Notes: generated by a model not told the origin, from the letters alone. A stretch of DNA of 22,316 nucleotides from DASVXQ01 sp046727955 (GCA_046727955.1 JBKPDO010000240.1:1-22316), one strand, 5' to 3'. Shown: positions 6,427-13,740, numbered from the stretch's first letter. A program made the numbers and translations.

Positions 6427-7413
6427 GTGACCGACCAGGTGCCGGACGGCCAGCCCTTTTCCTATGGCGGTCAGGCGGTCCTGGAGGGCGTGATGATGCG
6501 CGGCCAGGACGCCTGGGCCGTCGCCGTGCGCCGTCCCGAGGGCGAGATCTACGTCGAGCGGCGCGAGCACTCGCCGCTCGCCAGGCGCGTGAAGCTGTTC
6601 CGGCTGCCCTTTTTCCGAGGCATCGGCGTGCTCTGCGAATCCCTGGCGATCGGCATGCGCGCCCTGTCGATCTCAGGCAACCAGGCGCTCGGCGAGGACG
6701 AGCAGCTCACCGACAAGCAGATGGGCTGGTCGCTGGCGTTCGGCGCGGTCTTCTTCTCGCTGATCTTCATCCTGCTGCCGGCCACCGGGACCAACTGGCT
6801 GTCGCGGCACCTCCACTCCAACCTGGCCTTCAACCTCGTCGAGGGCGTGGCCAGGCTCGCCTTCTTCCTCGGCTACATCGCGCTGATCTCGCAGCTCAAG
6901 GACATCCGCCGGGTGTTCCAGTACCACGGCGCCGAGCACAAGGCGATCCACTGCTACGAGGCGAAGCTGCCTCTCGACCCGGGCAACGTCGACCGCTTCC
7001 CCACGCTGCACGTCCGCTGCGGCACCAACTTCCTGCTGATCCTGTTCGTGGTGACGCTGGTGCTGTTCACGGCCGGCTTCTCGCTGCTAGGGCGGCCGCC
7101 GCTGCTGGTCCGGGTGCCGCTGCAGCTGCTGGCGGTGCCGGTGATCGTCGGCATCGCCTACGAGGGCATCCGCCTCGGCGCCGGGCACGAGCGCTCGGCC
7201 CTGGTCCGGGCCATCATGAAGCCGGGGCTGTGGCTGCAGATGCTGACCACCAAGCCGCCCAGCAAGGACCAGATCGAGGTCGCCATCCGCGCCCTCGAGC
7301 ACGTGCTCCCCGCTACCGAGCGGAGCAAGGTCGAGCCGCTCCCCTCAGCGGTGGTGCTGGCGGCCGCGCCATACGCGGTCGGGCGACCGGAGGACCTGCC
7401 TGGAGGCGGGTAG
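6427..7413 (+). CDS. DUF1385 family membrane protein
   Basis: The 328-residue protein starts with the hallmark YGGQAVLEGVMMRG and later has YHGAEHKAIHCYE and HVRCGTNFLLIL, all diagnostic of DUF1385. Hydrophobic segments at about 100-120, 135-160, 198-218 and 223-245 suggest four membrane passes. The conserved His, Glu and Cys residues next to the membrane hint at metal binding or catalysis, but the family function is not established to my knowledge. The GTG start has only a weak ribosome binding site (GGGGG). The gene lies between rpmE and prfA, a position it also takes in many Firmicutes and deep Actinobacteria, so a link to translation or envelope biology is suggested only by neighbourhood. 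Confidence 0.9.
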   Translation: MTDQVPDGQPFSYGGQAVLEGVMMRGQDAWAVAVRRPEGEIYVERREHSPLARRVKLFRLPFFRGIGVLCESLAIGMRALSISGNQALGEDEQLTDKQMGWSLAFGAVFFSLIFILLPATGTNWLSRHLHSNLAFNLVEGVARLAFFLGYIALISQLKDIRRVFQYHGAEHKAIHCYEAKLPLDPGNVDRFPTLHVRCGTNFLLILFVVTLVLFTAGFSLLGRPPLLVRVPLQLLAVPVIVGIAYEGIRLGAGHERSALVRAIMKPGLWLQMLTTKPPSKDQIEVAIRALEHVLPATERSKVEPLPSAVVLAAAPYAVGRPEDLPGGG

Positions 7414-7467
7414 CGCCGCGAGCAAGCACGCGACGCGATCCGGCTCAACGGAAGGTAGGTTGTTCCA

Positions 7468-8544
7468 ATGTTTGAACGTCTAGACGAGTTAGAGCAGACG
7501 TATACCTCTATAGAAGACCAGCTCGCCGATCCGGCGGTGCTGGCCGACCACGAGCGCTTCATCGGGCTCTCCAAGCGCTACGCCGAGCTGGGCGAGGTTG
7601 TCCGCGGCTATCGTGCCTGGAAGGCGGCCCGGGACGACTTGGCCGCCGGGCGGCAGCTCCTCCGCGAGGAGCGCGCGGCCGAGGACCGGGCACTGCTCGA
7701 GGACGAGCTACGGGCGACGCAGCAGCGCATCGCCGAGCTCGAGGAGGAGCTCAAGCAGGCCCTCGCACCCAGGGACCCCAACGACGCCAAGGACGTGATC
7801 GTCGAGGTCCGCGCCGGGACCGGTGGCGACGAGGCCGCGCTATTCGCCGGCGACCTGTACCGCATGTACACCCGCTGGGCAGAGCAGCACGGCTACAAGG
7901 TGGAGATCCTCTCGCAGAGCCTCTCCGACCTCGACGGCGGCTTCAAGGAGGTCATCTTCTCCGTCCAGGGCAAGGGCGCCTGGTCGCGGCTCAAGTACGA
8001 GGCCGGCGTTCACCGCGTGCAACGGGTGCCGGTGACCGAGTCGCAGGGGCGCATCCACACCTCGGCCGCGGGCGTCAACGTGCTCCCCGAGGCGGAGGAG
8101 GTCGAGGTCCAGATCGATCCGGCCGATCTCAAGATCGACGTGTACCGCTCGACCGGCCCCGGTGGCCAGTCGGTCAACACCACCGACTCGGCCGTGCGGG
8201 TCACCCACCTGCCGACCGGGATCGTGGTGTCGATGCAGGACGAGAAGTCGCAGATCCAGAACCGCGAGAAGGCGCTGCGGGTGCTGCGCGCGCGGCTGCT
8301 CGAGCGCGCCGTCGCGGAGCAGCAGGCCCAGCTCGCCGCGGAGCGCCGCTCGCAGGTCCGCTCGCTCGACCGCTCCGAGCGCATCCGCACCTACAACTTC
8401 CCGCAGGACCGCGTCACCGACCACCGCATCGGGCTGTCCGTCGGCGACCTGCCGGGCGTGCTCGAGGGCAAAGGGCTCGACCGGATCATCGACGAGCTCG
8501 CCGCGCGTGACCGGCAGGCCCAGCTCGAGGAGGTCGGCGGGTGA
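7468..8544 (+). CDS. prfA: Peptide chain release factor 1
   Basis: RF1 recognises UAA and UAG stop codons and triggers peptide release on the ribosome. The 358 residues have the codon-recognition tripeptide PVT (188-190; PxT family) inside RVPVTESQGRIHTSA and the catalytic GGQ (232-234) inside STGPGGQSVNTTDSAVR. Length and order of domains are normal. The start is ATG with GGAAGG twelve bases upstream. The first 17 codons are strikingly AT-rich and include CTA, TTA (codon 8) and ATA (codon 15), unlike the rest of the gene. It overlaps prmC, whose product is expected to methylate the GGQ glutamine, by four bases (GTGA). Confidence 0.97.
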   Translation: MFERLDELEQTYTSIEDQLADPAVLADHERFIGLSKRYAELGEVVRGYRAWKAARDDLAAGRQLLREERAAEDRALLEDELRATQQRIAELEEELKQALAPRDPNDAKDVIVEVRAGTGGDEAALFAGDLYRMYTRWAEQHGYKVEILSQSLSDLDGGFKEVIFSVQGKGAWSRLKYEAGVHRVQRVPVTESQGRIHTSAAGVNVLPEAEEVEVQIDPADLKIDVYRSTGPGGQSVNTTDSAVRVTHLPTGIVVSMQDEKSQIQNREKALRVLRARLLERAVAEQQAQLAAERRSQVRSLDRSERIRTYNFPQDRVTDHRIGLSVGDLPGVLEGKGLDRIIDELAARDRQAQLEEVGG

Positions 8545-9410
8545 CGGCGGTGACGGGCGATGCCAAGGTCGGCGCGGCGCTCGCCGAGACGACCGCGCGG
8601 CTGGCGGCCGCGGGGTGCGTCTCGGCCGAGGCCGAGGCCCGCTGGCTGCTGGAGGAGGCCCTCGGGATCAGCCCGGGCACGCTTCCGGCCCGCCGCGCGG
8701 AGCGGCTGCCGCCGGCGGCGGCGACGCGGCTGGAGCGCATGGTGGCACGGCGGGTGGCGGGCGAGCCCCTGCAGTACGTGACCGGCTGGGCGCCGTTCGG
8801 TCCGCTGCGGCTCGAGGTCGGCCCCGGTGTATTCGTGCCCAGGCCGGAGACCGAGATCGTCGCCGAGCGCGCCGCCCGGCACCTGGCCGAGTCCGGCCGG
8901 CGACCGCCGGTTGCGGTGGACCTGTGCACCGGCTCTGGCGCGATCGCCTGCTTCCTGGCCGAGGAGGTCCCGGGCGCGCGCGTGCTGGCCACGGAGATCG
9001 ATCCCGGGGCGCTCGTCTGGGCGCGGCGCAACCTCCGCGGCCGACCGGTCGAGTTGCTCGAGGGCGACCTCGACGAGCCCCTGCCGGCCGACCTCGAGGG
9101 TGGCGTCGACGTGCTGGTCGCTAATGTGCCATACGTGCCCGCCAGTGCCATGCGGCTGCTCCCGCGGGACGTGCACGAGCACGAGCCCCGCCTGGCACTG
9201 GAGGGTGGGCCCGACGGCTTGGACGTGCTGCGCCGCGTGGTGGCCAGGGCGCCGCACTGGCTGGCGCCGGGCGGCTGGCTGGTGTGTGAGATCGGCGCGG
9301 ACCAGGGTGAGGCGGCGGCCGCCCTGCTCGAGGAGCAGCGCCTGGTCGCGGTGGGAGTCCGGCCCGACCTCGCGGGCCGTGACCGCGTGGTGGAGGGACG
9401 GCGGGCATGA
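8541..9410 (+). CDS. prmC: Release factor glutamine methyltransferase, with NVPY active site
   Basis: PrmC (HemK) uses S-adenosylmethionine to N5-methylate the glutamine of the GGQ loop in release factors. The 289 residues contain the N-terminal helical domain, the substrate-proximal block GPGVFVPRPETE, the SAM-binding DLCTGSGAIACFLA and the active-site block around residues 194-201. That block reads ANVPYVPA, where nearly all PrmC proteins have NPPY; Asn195, Pro197 and Tyr198 are kept and the second position is Val196. A related actinobacterial paralogue family of unknown substrate has NAPY-type motifs, so a shift of substrate cannot be ruled out. Location directly behind prfA with a 4-base overlap supports the standard role. 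It overlaps sua5 by four bases (ATGA). Confidence 0.9.
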   Translation: MTAVTGDAKVGAALAETTARLAAAGCVSAEAEARWLLEEALGISPGTLPARRAERLPPAAATRLERMVARRVAGEPLQYVTGWAPFGPLRLEVGPGVFVPRPETEIVAERAARHLAESGRRPPVAVDLCTGSGAIACFLAEEVPGARVLATEIDPGALVWARRNLRGRPVELLEGDLDEPLPADLEGGVDVLVANVPYVPASAMRLLPRDVHEHEPRLALEGGPDGLDVLRRVVARAPHWLAPGGWLVCEIGADQGEAAAALLEEQRLVAVGVRPDLAGRDRVVEGRRA

Positions 9411-10090
9411 CACCGAACGGCCTGGAGGAGCCGGAGCAGGAGGCAAGGATCATCAAGGTCGGAGACGACCGCGAGCAGTGGCCGACCCTGGTGGAGGTCG
9501 GCGGCCGCGTCATCGGCCGGGGTGGCCTGGTGGTGCTGCCCACCGACACCCTCTACGGTGTGGGCTGCGATCCGTTCAACTCCGGCGCCGTCGAGGCGCT
9601 GTTCAAGGCCAAGGGCCGCGGTCGCGACCTGCCGCTGCCGGTGCTGGTGCACAGCTGGCGGCAGGCGGTCGGGCTGGTCGAGGACGTGACCGAGCAGGCC
9701 CGCTCGCTGATCGCCGAGTTCTGGCCCGGGCCGCTCACGATCGTGCTCCGTGAGGCTCCCGGGATCGGCTGGGACCTGGGCTACTCCCGCGGCACCGTGG
9801 CGGTGCGCATGCCCAAGCAGGACTTCGCGCTCGCGCTCATCGAGGGCACGGGCCCGCTCGCCGTCTCCAGCGCCAACCGCTCCGGCCAGCCCACCGCGAG
9901 CAGCGTCGACGCGATCCTCCTGGACCTCCCGGACGTCGACGTGCTCTTCGATGCGGGCGAGACGAGCGGCGGCCCGGCCTCGACCATCGTCGACCTGTCC
10001 GGCCCCGGCCCCCGGCTACTGCGCGGCGGCGCGATCGCGCCGGACGAAATCGAGCGTGTTCTCGAGGAGCCGCTGGTCGATGGCGTCTGA
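9407..10090 (+). CDS. L-threonylcarbamoyladenylate synthase (Sua5/YwlC/TsaC)
   Basis: This enzyme makes threonylcarbamoyl-AMP from threonine, bicarbonate and ATP, the first step of the universal t6A37 modification of tRNAs that read ANN codons. The 227 residues show the YrdC fold signature VVLPTDTLYGVGCDPFNSGAVEALFKAKGRG, the SRGTVAVRMP block and the nucleotide-binding LAVSSANRSGQPTA. It is the single-domain form without the C-terminal Sua5 domain. The first 25 residues are a variable extension rich in acidic residues. It starts inside the prmC stop (ATGA) and overlaps the next gene by 11 bases, so the genes are probably translationally coupled. Confidence 0.93.
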   Translation: MTPNGLEEPEQEARIIKVGDDREQWPTLVEVGGRVIGRGGLVVLPTDTLYGVGCDPFNSGAVEALFKAKGRGRDLPLPVLVHSWRQAVGLVEDVTEQARSLIAEFWPGPLTIVLREAPGIGWDLGYSRGTVAVRMPKQDFALALIEGTGPLAVSSANRSGQPTASSVDAILLDLPDVDVLFDAGETSGGPASTIVDLSGPGPRLLRGGAIAPDEIERVLEEPLVDGV

Positions 10091-10664
10091 TGCCCCGGCG
10101 GCCCCGCTGTCCACCTTCACCGTGCTGTTCGTCTGCACGGGCAATCTGTGTCGCTCGCCCACGGCCGAGGCGTTCGCCGTCCGCGAGGTGCAGCGCCACC
10201 CCGGGGCCCCGCTCCGGTTTACCTCGGCCGGCAGCCACGCGGTGGAGGGCAACCCCGCCGCCAGCCGCTCGGTGGCGGCGGCCTCGGCTCGGGGCGCTAA
10301 CCTGGAGCGCCACCACGCCCGCGAGCTGACCAGGCGTCGGGTCAGCGCCGCCGACCTGATCCTGTGCATGGCCGCCGAGCACCGGCCCTACGTGCTCGCG
10401 TTCGACCGCTCGGCCGCCAGGCGCACCTTCCTGCTGGCCTCGTTCACGCGCGCCGTGTCCCAATGGGCCTGGCTGGCGAGCTCTCCGGCCAAGCTGGTCG
10501 CAATGGCCGCCGAGCACGTCCGCGAGCTGCCGGACGACGAGATCGCCGACCCCCTCGGCCACCCAAGAGAGGCGTACTCGAGCTGCGCCGAGCGCCTCGA
10601 CGGCCTGGTGACCACGCTGGTCAGCGCCCTGGTCAAGTCGCTCTCCACGGTTTCGCAGGAATGA
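10080..10664 (+). CDS. Low-molecular-weight protein-tyrosine-phosphatase family
   Basis: The 194-residue protein has the phosphatase P-loop VLFVCTGNLCRSPTAEAF with Cys19 nucleophile and Arg25, and the C-terminal general-acid region DEIADPLGHPREAY. Firmicutes have the arginine phosphatase YwlE in the same place after ywlC. YwlE-type enzymes carry Thr after GN in the P-loop, whereas this protein has Leu, which favours phosphotyrosine over phosphoarginine (inference from family knowledge). It is some 40 residues longer than the usual 150 because of extra sequence in the middle (the SFTRAVSQWAW region) and at the C terminus. ATG 10080 has GAGGAG eleven bases upstream and lies inside the end of sua5. 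A role with the adjacent glycan transferase is possible. Confidence 0.88.
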   Translation: MASDAPAAPLSTFTVLFVCTGNLCRSPTAEAFAVREVQRHPGAPLRFTSAGSHAVEGNPAASRSVAAASARGANLERHHARELTRRRVSAADLILCMAAEHRPYVLAFDRSAARRTFLLASFTRAVSQWAWLASSPAKLVAMAAEHVRELPDDEIADPLGHPREAYSSCAERLDGLVTTLVSALVKSLSTVSQE

Positions 10665-10709
10665 GTGGTTTACTACTGCGATGCACTGTCCTCGTAACAG
10701 AGGAGCCGG

Positions 10710-11828
10710 GTGAGCAGTCTGCTCAAATACCTCCTCGTCGCCGGGTTCGCGGCGGTGCTCGCCTATCTGCTCACCCCGTTGATGCGCTGGGTGGCGCTGC
10801 GCTACCAGGCGGTCTCGCGGCCGGGTGACCGCAAGGTGCACGCCGTCGCCACGCCCACGCTGGGCGGGGTGGCGATGTTCCTGGCCTTCGTCGGCGGGCT
10901 GGCGCTCGCCTCGCGCCTGTTCCACGAGTTCTTCTCGTCCTCCGAGGCAGCCGGCGTCGCTATCGGCGCCTCGCTGATGACCGGGATCGGCATCGTCGAC
11001 GACCTCAAGGAGCTGAGCGCCCCAGTCAAGCTCGCCGGGCAGATCTTCGCGGCCAGCATCATGACGCTGGCCGGTGTGCAGGTCCTGTACTTCTGGGTGC
11101 CGCTCATCGGCGCGCCGGAGACGGGAACGGTGATCAGCCTCTCGCCCGACCTGGGCGTGCCGATCACCGTCCTGCTGGTGGTGATCACGGTCAACGCGGT
11201 CAACCTGGTGGACGGCCTCGACGGGCTGGCCGCCGGGCTGGTCGGCATCGGCGCGCTCGCCTATTTCATCTACAGCTTCAGAACGGGTGCCAACGGGCTG
11301 ATCGAGGAGTTCACGCCGGCGCCCCTGATGAGCGCGCTGCTGTTCGGGGTGTGTGCGGGCTTCCTGCCGCACAACTTCAACCCCGCGCGCATCTTCATGG
11401 GCGACTCGGGGGCGATGCTGCTGGGCACGCTGCTGTCGGGAGCGACCATCACGGGCATCGGCCGCACCACTCAGCCGCAGGCGGCCGACCAGTTCGCGCT
11501 GCTGATCCCGGTCGCGATTCCGCTGCTGGTGCTCGCCCTGCCGTTCATCGACACGCTGTTCGCGGTGGCGCGGCGGATGCGCTCGGGCAAGGGCATCATG
11601 ACCGCGGACAAGCTCCACCTCCACCACCGCCTGCTGGAAATGGGCCACTCGCACCGCAAGGCGGTGCTGATCCTGTACGCCTGGAGCGCGCTGATGGCGG
11701 GAGCCGCGGTCGCCCTGTCGTTCATCGGCGCCACCAGGGTGCTGCCATACTTCGTGGTCGTGGTGGTCGCTGGCATCATCGGCCTGCTCGCCCCCCGCTG
11801 GCGCGCCGGCCGCCAGTCCCGTGTGTGA
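10710..11828 (+). CDS. Undecaprenyl-phosphate GlcNAc-1-phosphate transferase (WecA/TagO/Rfe family)
   Basis: The enzyme transfers a sugar-1-phosphate, usually GlcNAc-1-P, from its UDP form to undecaprenyl (or decaprenyl) phosphate, starting wall-linked polymers. The 372-residue multipass protein has family motifs RKVHAVATPTLGG, GIVDDLKEL, NAVNLVDGLDGLAAG, FMGDSGAMLLG and the C-terminal HLHHRLLEMGHSH. About ten or eleven hydrophobic segments are visible. GTG 10710 follows AGAGGAG (10699-10705) by four bases. In Actinobacteria this gene (rfe) lies between sua5 and the atp operon, as here. MraY is excluded because the family-specific HxHH motif and neighbours fit WecA. Confidence 0.92.
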   Translation: MSSLLKYLLVAGFAAVLAYLLTPLMRWVALRYQAVSRPGDRKVHAVATPTLGGVAMFLAFVGGLALASRLFHEFFSSSEAAGVAIGASLMTGIGIVDDLKELSAPVKLAGQIFAASIMTLAGVQVLYFWVPLIGAPETGTVISLSPDLGVPITVLLVVITVNAVNLVDGLDGLAAGLVGIGALAYFIYSFRTGANGLIEEFTPAPLMSALLFGVCAGFLPHNFNPARIFMGDSGAMLLGTLLSGATITGIGRTTQPQAADQFALLIPVAIPLLVLALPFIDTLFAVARRMRSGKGIMTADKLHLHHRLLEMGHSHRKAVLILYAWSALMAGAAVALSFIGATRVLPYFVVVVVAGIIGLLAPRWRAGRQSRV

Positions 11829-11885
11829 GGCTGCAAGAGACAAGAGAGGTGTCGCAAGATTGGAGTCTGATGCTGATGGAGCCTG

Positions 11886-12326
11886 ATGGATCCGAGTGAC
11901 GCGCGCATCGTGCGCGGGGCGGTGATGGCGACCGCGGCGGTGGCGGCGGCGGTGGTGGTCGTGGCCGGCGTGCTGGCGGGCTGGGCGGGGGTTTACGGGG
12001 CGCTGCTCGGCAGCGGCCTGGCGATCGCCTTTTTCGCCGTCACCATCATGGTGGTGAGCGTGGCCGGGCGCATCGCCGACGAGCTGATGCTGCCGGCCGC
12101 CCTCGGCACCTACCTCGTCAAGGTGATCGCGATCGCGGTGATGCTGGTCCTGCTGCGCGGCACCACCGCCTTCAACCGCACCGCCTTCGCGCTGGCCACG
12201 GTGATCGGCGCCTGTGTCTTCCTGGTGGCCGAGCTGCGCATCGCGCTGCGCGCCCGGACCCCCTACGTGGAGGCCGAGGGAGGGCGCGCTCATTCGCGGC
12301 CCCGCCGGAGCGGGAACTCCTCGTAG
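11886..12326 (+). CDS. atpI: AtpI-like ATP synthase accessory membrane protein
   Basis: This 146-residue protein has four hydrophobic segments (about 12-32, 38-58, 70-92 and 97-117) and a basic hydrophilic tail, the layout of the actinobacterial AtpI-like proteins coded just before atpB. AtpI proteins are thought to help assemble the c-ring or move cations; they are not structural subunits. ATG 11886 follows GGAG (11878-11881) by four bases, inside a local near-repeat of GGAG(T/C)CTGATG. It lies upstream of the best promoter ahead of the atp genes, so it may be read mostly with the WecA-like gene. Confidence 0.75.
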   Translation: MDPSDARIVRGAVMATAAVAAAVVVVAGVLAGWAGVYGALLGSGLAIAFFAVTIMVVSVAGRIADELMLPAALGTYLVKVIAIAVMLVLLRGTTAFNRTAFALATVIGACVFLVAELRIALRARTPYVEAEGGRAHSRPRRSGNSS

Positions 12327-12352
12327 GGGGTTATCCGCCCATAGCCTGCGGC

Positions 12353-12367
12353 TTACCTTCCGGGTAA
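12353..12367 (+). promoter_or_regulatory. Dyad TTACC-N5-GGTAA upstream of atp promoter
   Basis: A perfect 5-bp inverted repeat lies about 25 bases ahead of the extended -10 box. Its right half overlaps GGGTAATCC (12362-12370), and a one-mismatch copy, GGGTTATCC, lies at 12328-12336, exactly 34 bases upstream. This spacing of about three helical turns suggests protein binding, but no regulator is identified. Confidence 0.35.
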
Positions 12368-12388
12368 TCCCCAAGGACCGCTGTGCTC

Positions 12389-12397
12389 TGGTATATT
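12389..12397 (+). promoter_or_regulatory. Extended -10 promoter of the atp operon
   Basis: TGG-TATATT is a clear TGn extended -10 box. No good -35 lies at the right distance, which extended -10 promoters tolerate. The ATG of atpZ begins nine bases after the hexamer and no ribosome binding site lies between, so the message would be leaderless or nearly so, a common actinobacterial arrangement. Confidence 0.55.
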
Positions 12398-12406
12398 CGC
12401 CCGCCC

Positions 12407-12628
12407 ATGGGTGGTACACCTGGCAAGCGAGGAAACCGGGACGGGCCGGGGGGCGCCGATGTCGCCTGGACCATCATCGGTCTCCTGTTGTCCGGCGTGC
12501 TTGCATGGGGTGGCATCGGTTGGCTGGTCGACCGATGGCTGGGGACCAAGCTGTTCCTGCCCGTCGGCATCCTGGTCGGTGCCGCGGGAGCGTTCTACCT
12601 CGTCATCCGGCGCTACGGGCAGGGCTGA
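12407..12628 (+). CDS. AtpZ/AtpI-type small F1Fo accessory protein
   Basis: The 73-residue protein has two transmembrane helices (about 22-40 and 47-66) and the family pattern GIGWLVDRWLGT...PVGILVGAAGAFYLVIRRYG (Gly-rich helix, Asp, GT turn, Gly-rich helix) of the AtpZ/AtpI (ATPase gene1) family. Related proteins have been proposed to aid divalent cation transport or ATP synthase assembly. ATG 12407 is preferred over the in-frame GTG 12383, because the -10 box lies between them. It is the first gene behind the atp promoter, 31 bases before atpB. Confidence 0.75.
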   Translation: MGGTPGKRGNRDGPGGADVAWTIIGLLLSGVLAWGGIGWLVDRWLGTKLFLPVGILVGAAGAFYLVIRRYGQG

Positions 12629-12659
12629 CGGGCGACCGAACGGGAGTTGACGAGCTGAA

Positions 12660-13466
12660 GTGACCACCATGTCGACCCTGCCGACCCTGCTCGCCGGGCG
12701 AGAGGGGTTCAAGGCTCCTAGCATCGACGAGTTCCACTACGACTGCTACAGCTGGTCCAAGTTCCTGGGGCCCGCCTGTCTCAGCCGCACGTCGGTGCTG
12801 ATCCTGTTCGTCACCGCCGTGGTCGCGGGCCTGTTCCTGGCGGCGTTCCGCGCGCCCCAGATCGTGCCGCGGGGGCTGCAGAACGTCACCGAGTACGGCA
12901 TCGACTTCGTCCGCCGGCAGATCATCCTCGAGGTCATGGGCAACGAGGGGCTGCGGTTCCTGCCGTACCTCGTCACGCTGTTCTTCTTCATCTTCTTCGC
13001 CAACGTCCTCGAGATCATCCCGTTCATCAACTTCCCGGTGACCTCGCGCATGGCGCTGCCCGGGTTCCTGGCGATCGTGACCTGGGTGGTGTTCAACTGG
13101 GTCGGTATCAGGAGGCAGGGTCTCCGCCACTACCTCCGGAGCCTCTTCTGGCCTCCCGGCGTCCCCGTGTTCATGCTGCCGCTGATCGCGCCGATCGAGT
13201 TCATCTCGACCATCCTCGTGCGGCCACTGACGCTCTCCGTCCGTCTTCTGGCCAACATGATCGCCGGTCACCTCATCCTCGGGGTGTTCTTCGCCGGCAC
13301 GGTGTACCTGCTGGCCGACCCGAAGACCGCGCTGTTCGGCGTCGGCGCCGGGCTGATGTCGGTCGCCCTGGTCGGCTTCGAGCTGCTGGTGGCCTTCCTG
13401 CAGGCGTACATCTTCACGATCCTCACCGCTGTCTACATTGCTGGGGCGCTCGAGCCCGAGCACTAG
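12660..13466 (+). CDS. atpB: ATP synthase Fo subunit a
   Basis: Subunit a forms the two half-channels through which ions reach the c-ring. The 268 residues hold five or six transmembrane helices. The essential Arg195 lies in LTLSVRLLANMIAGH within the penultimate helix, followed by the conserved Gln248 of the last helix (AFLQAYIFTILTAVYI). The N-terminal block FHYDCYSW is typical. GTG 12660 gives the usual length, but GGGAG is 13 bases away; ATG 12669 is an alternative. The gene is first of the structural subunits in the order a-c-b-delta-alpha-gamma-beta-epsilon. Confidence 0.96.
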   Translation: MTTMSTLPTLLAGREGFKAPSIDEFHYDCYSWSKFLGPACLSRTSVLILFVTAVVAGLFLAAFRAPQIVPRGLQNVTEYGIDFVRRQIILEVMGNEGLRFLPYLVTLFFFIFFANVLEIIPFINFPVTSRMALPGFLAIVTWVVFNWVGIRRQGLRHYLRSLFWPPGVPVFMLPLIAPIEFISTILVRPLTLSVRLLANMIAGHLILGVFFAGTVYLLADPKTALFGVGAGLMSVALVGFELLVAFLQAYIFTILTAVYIAGALEPEH

Positions 13467-13488
13467 CCCAAGAAGGAGCGATGTACTG

Positions 13489-13725
13489 ATGCACCTAGCC
13501 GCCCCGATCCTCGCCGCGCTCTCCGGCAATCTGAATGTCCTCGGCTATGGCGTCGGCGCCGTCGGCCCGGGCATCGGCCTCGGTATCCTGATCGGCAAGG
13601 CGCTCGAAGGGATCGCCCGCCAGCCCGAGGCCGCGGGGATGGTGCGCACGACGATGTTCATCGGTCTGGCCTTCGTCGAGGCGCTCGCGCTCTTCGGCTT
13701 CGTGCTGGCCTTCGCGATCAGCTGA
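13489..13725 (+). CDS. atpE: ATP synthase Fo subunit c
   Basis: The 78-residue hairpin proteolipid forms the rotating c-ring. Helix 1 has the glycine-rich run GVGAVGPGIGLG, the polar loop is ARQPE, and helix 2 carries the ion-binding Glu64 in FVEALALFGF. The residue after Glu is Ala rather than the Ser or Thr of sodium-binding rings, so it is probably proton-coupled (inference). AAGGAG (13473-13478) lies ten bases before ATG 13489. A nearer ATG at 13481 opens only a two-codon frame (Met-Tyr-stop) whose stop overlaps the real start. Confidence 0.96.
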   Translation: MHLAAPILAALSGNLNVLGYGVGAVGPGIGLGILIGKALEGIARQPEAAGMVRTTMFIGLAFVEALALFGFVLAFAIS

Positions 13726-13740
13726 TCGGGGGAGCTTCAG

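Noticed and set aside
10661..10828. Small frame starting at the phosphatase stop (ATGA) with TTA and CTA codons
   Set aside because: It overlaps the wecA-like start out of frame and shows no coding character; the ATG has no binding site of its own.
9837..12419. 860-codon open frame on the minus strand across sua5, phosphatase, wecA and atpI
   Set aside because: It is antisense to clearly recognisable genes, and its composition (His, Arg, Gln, Asp-rich) is the usual shadow of GC-rich coding DNA.
13481..13489. Two-codon upstream frame ATG TAC TGA overlapping the atpE start
   Set aside because: It lies only two bases from the binding site and is probably accidental, although it could slightly affect atpE initiation.
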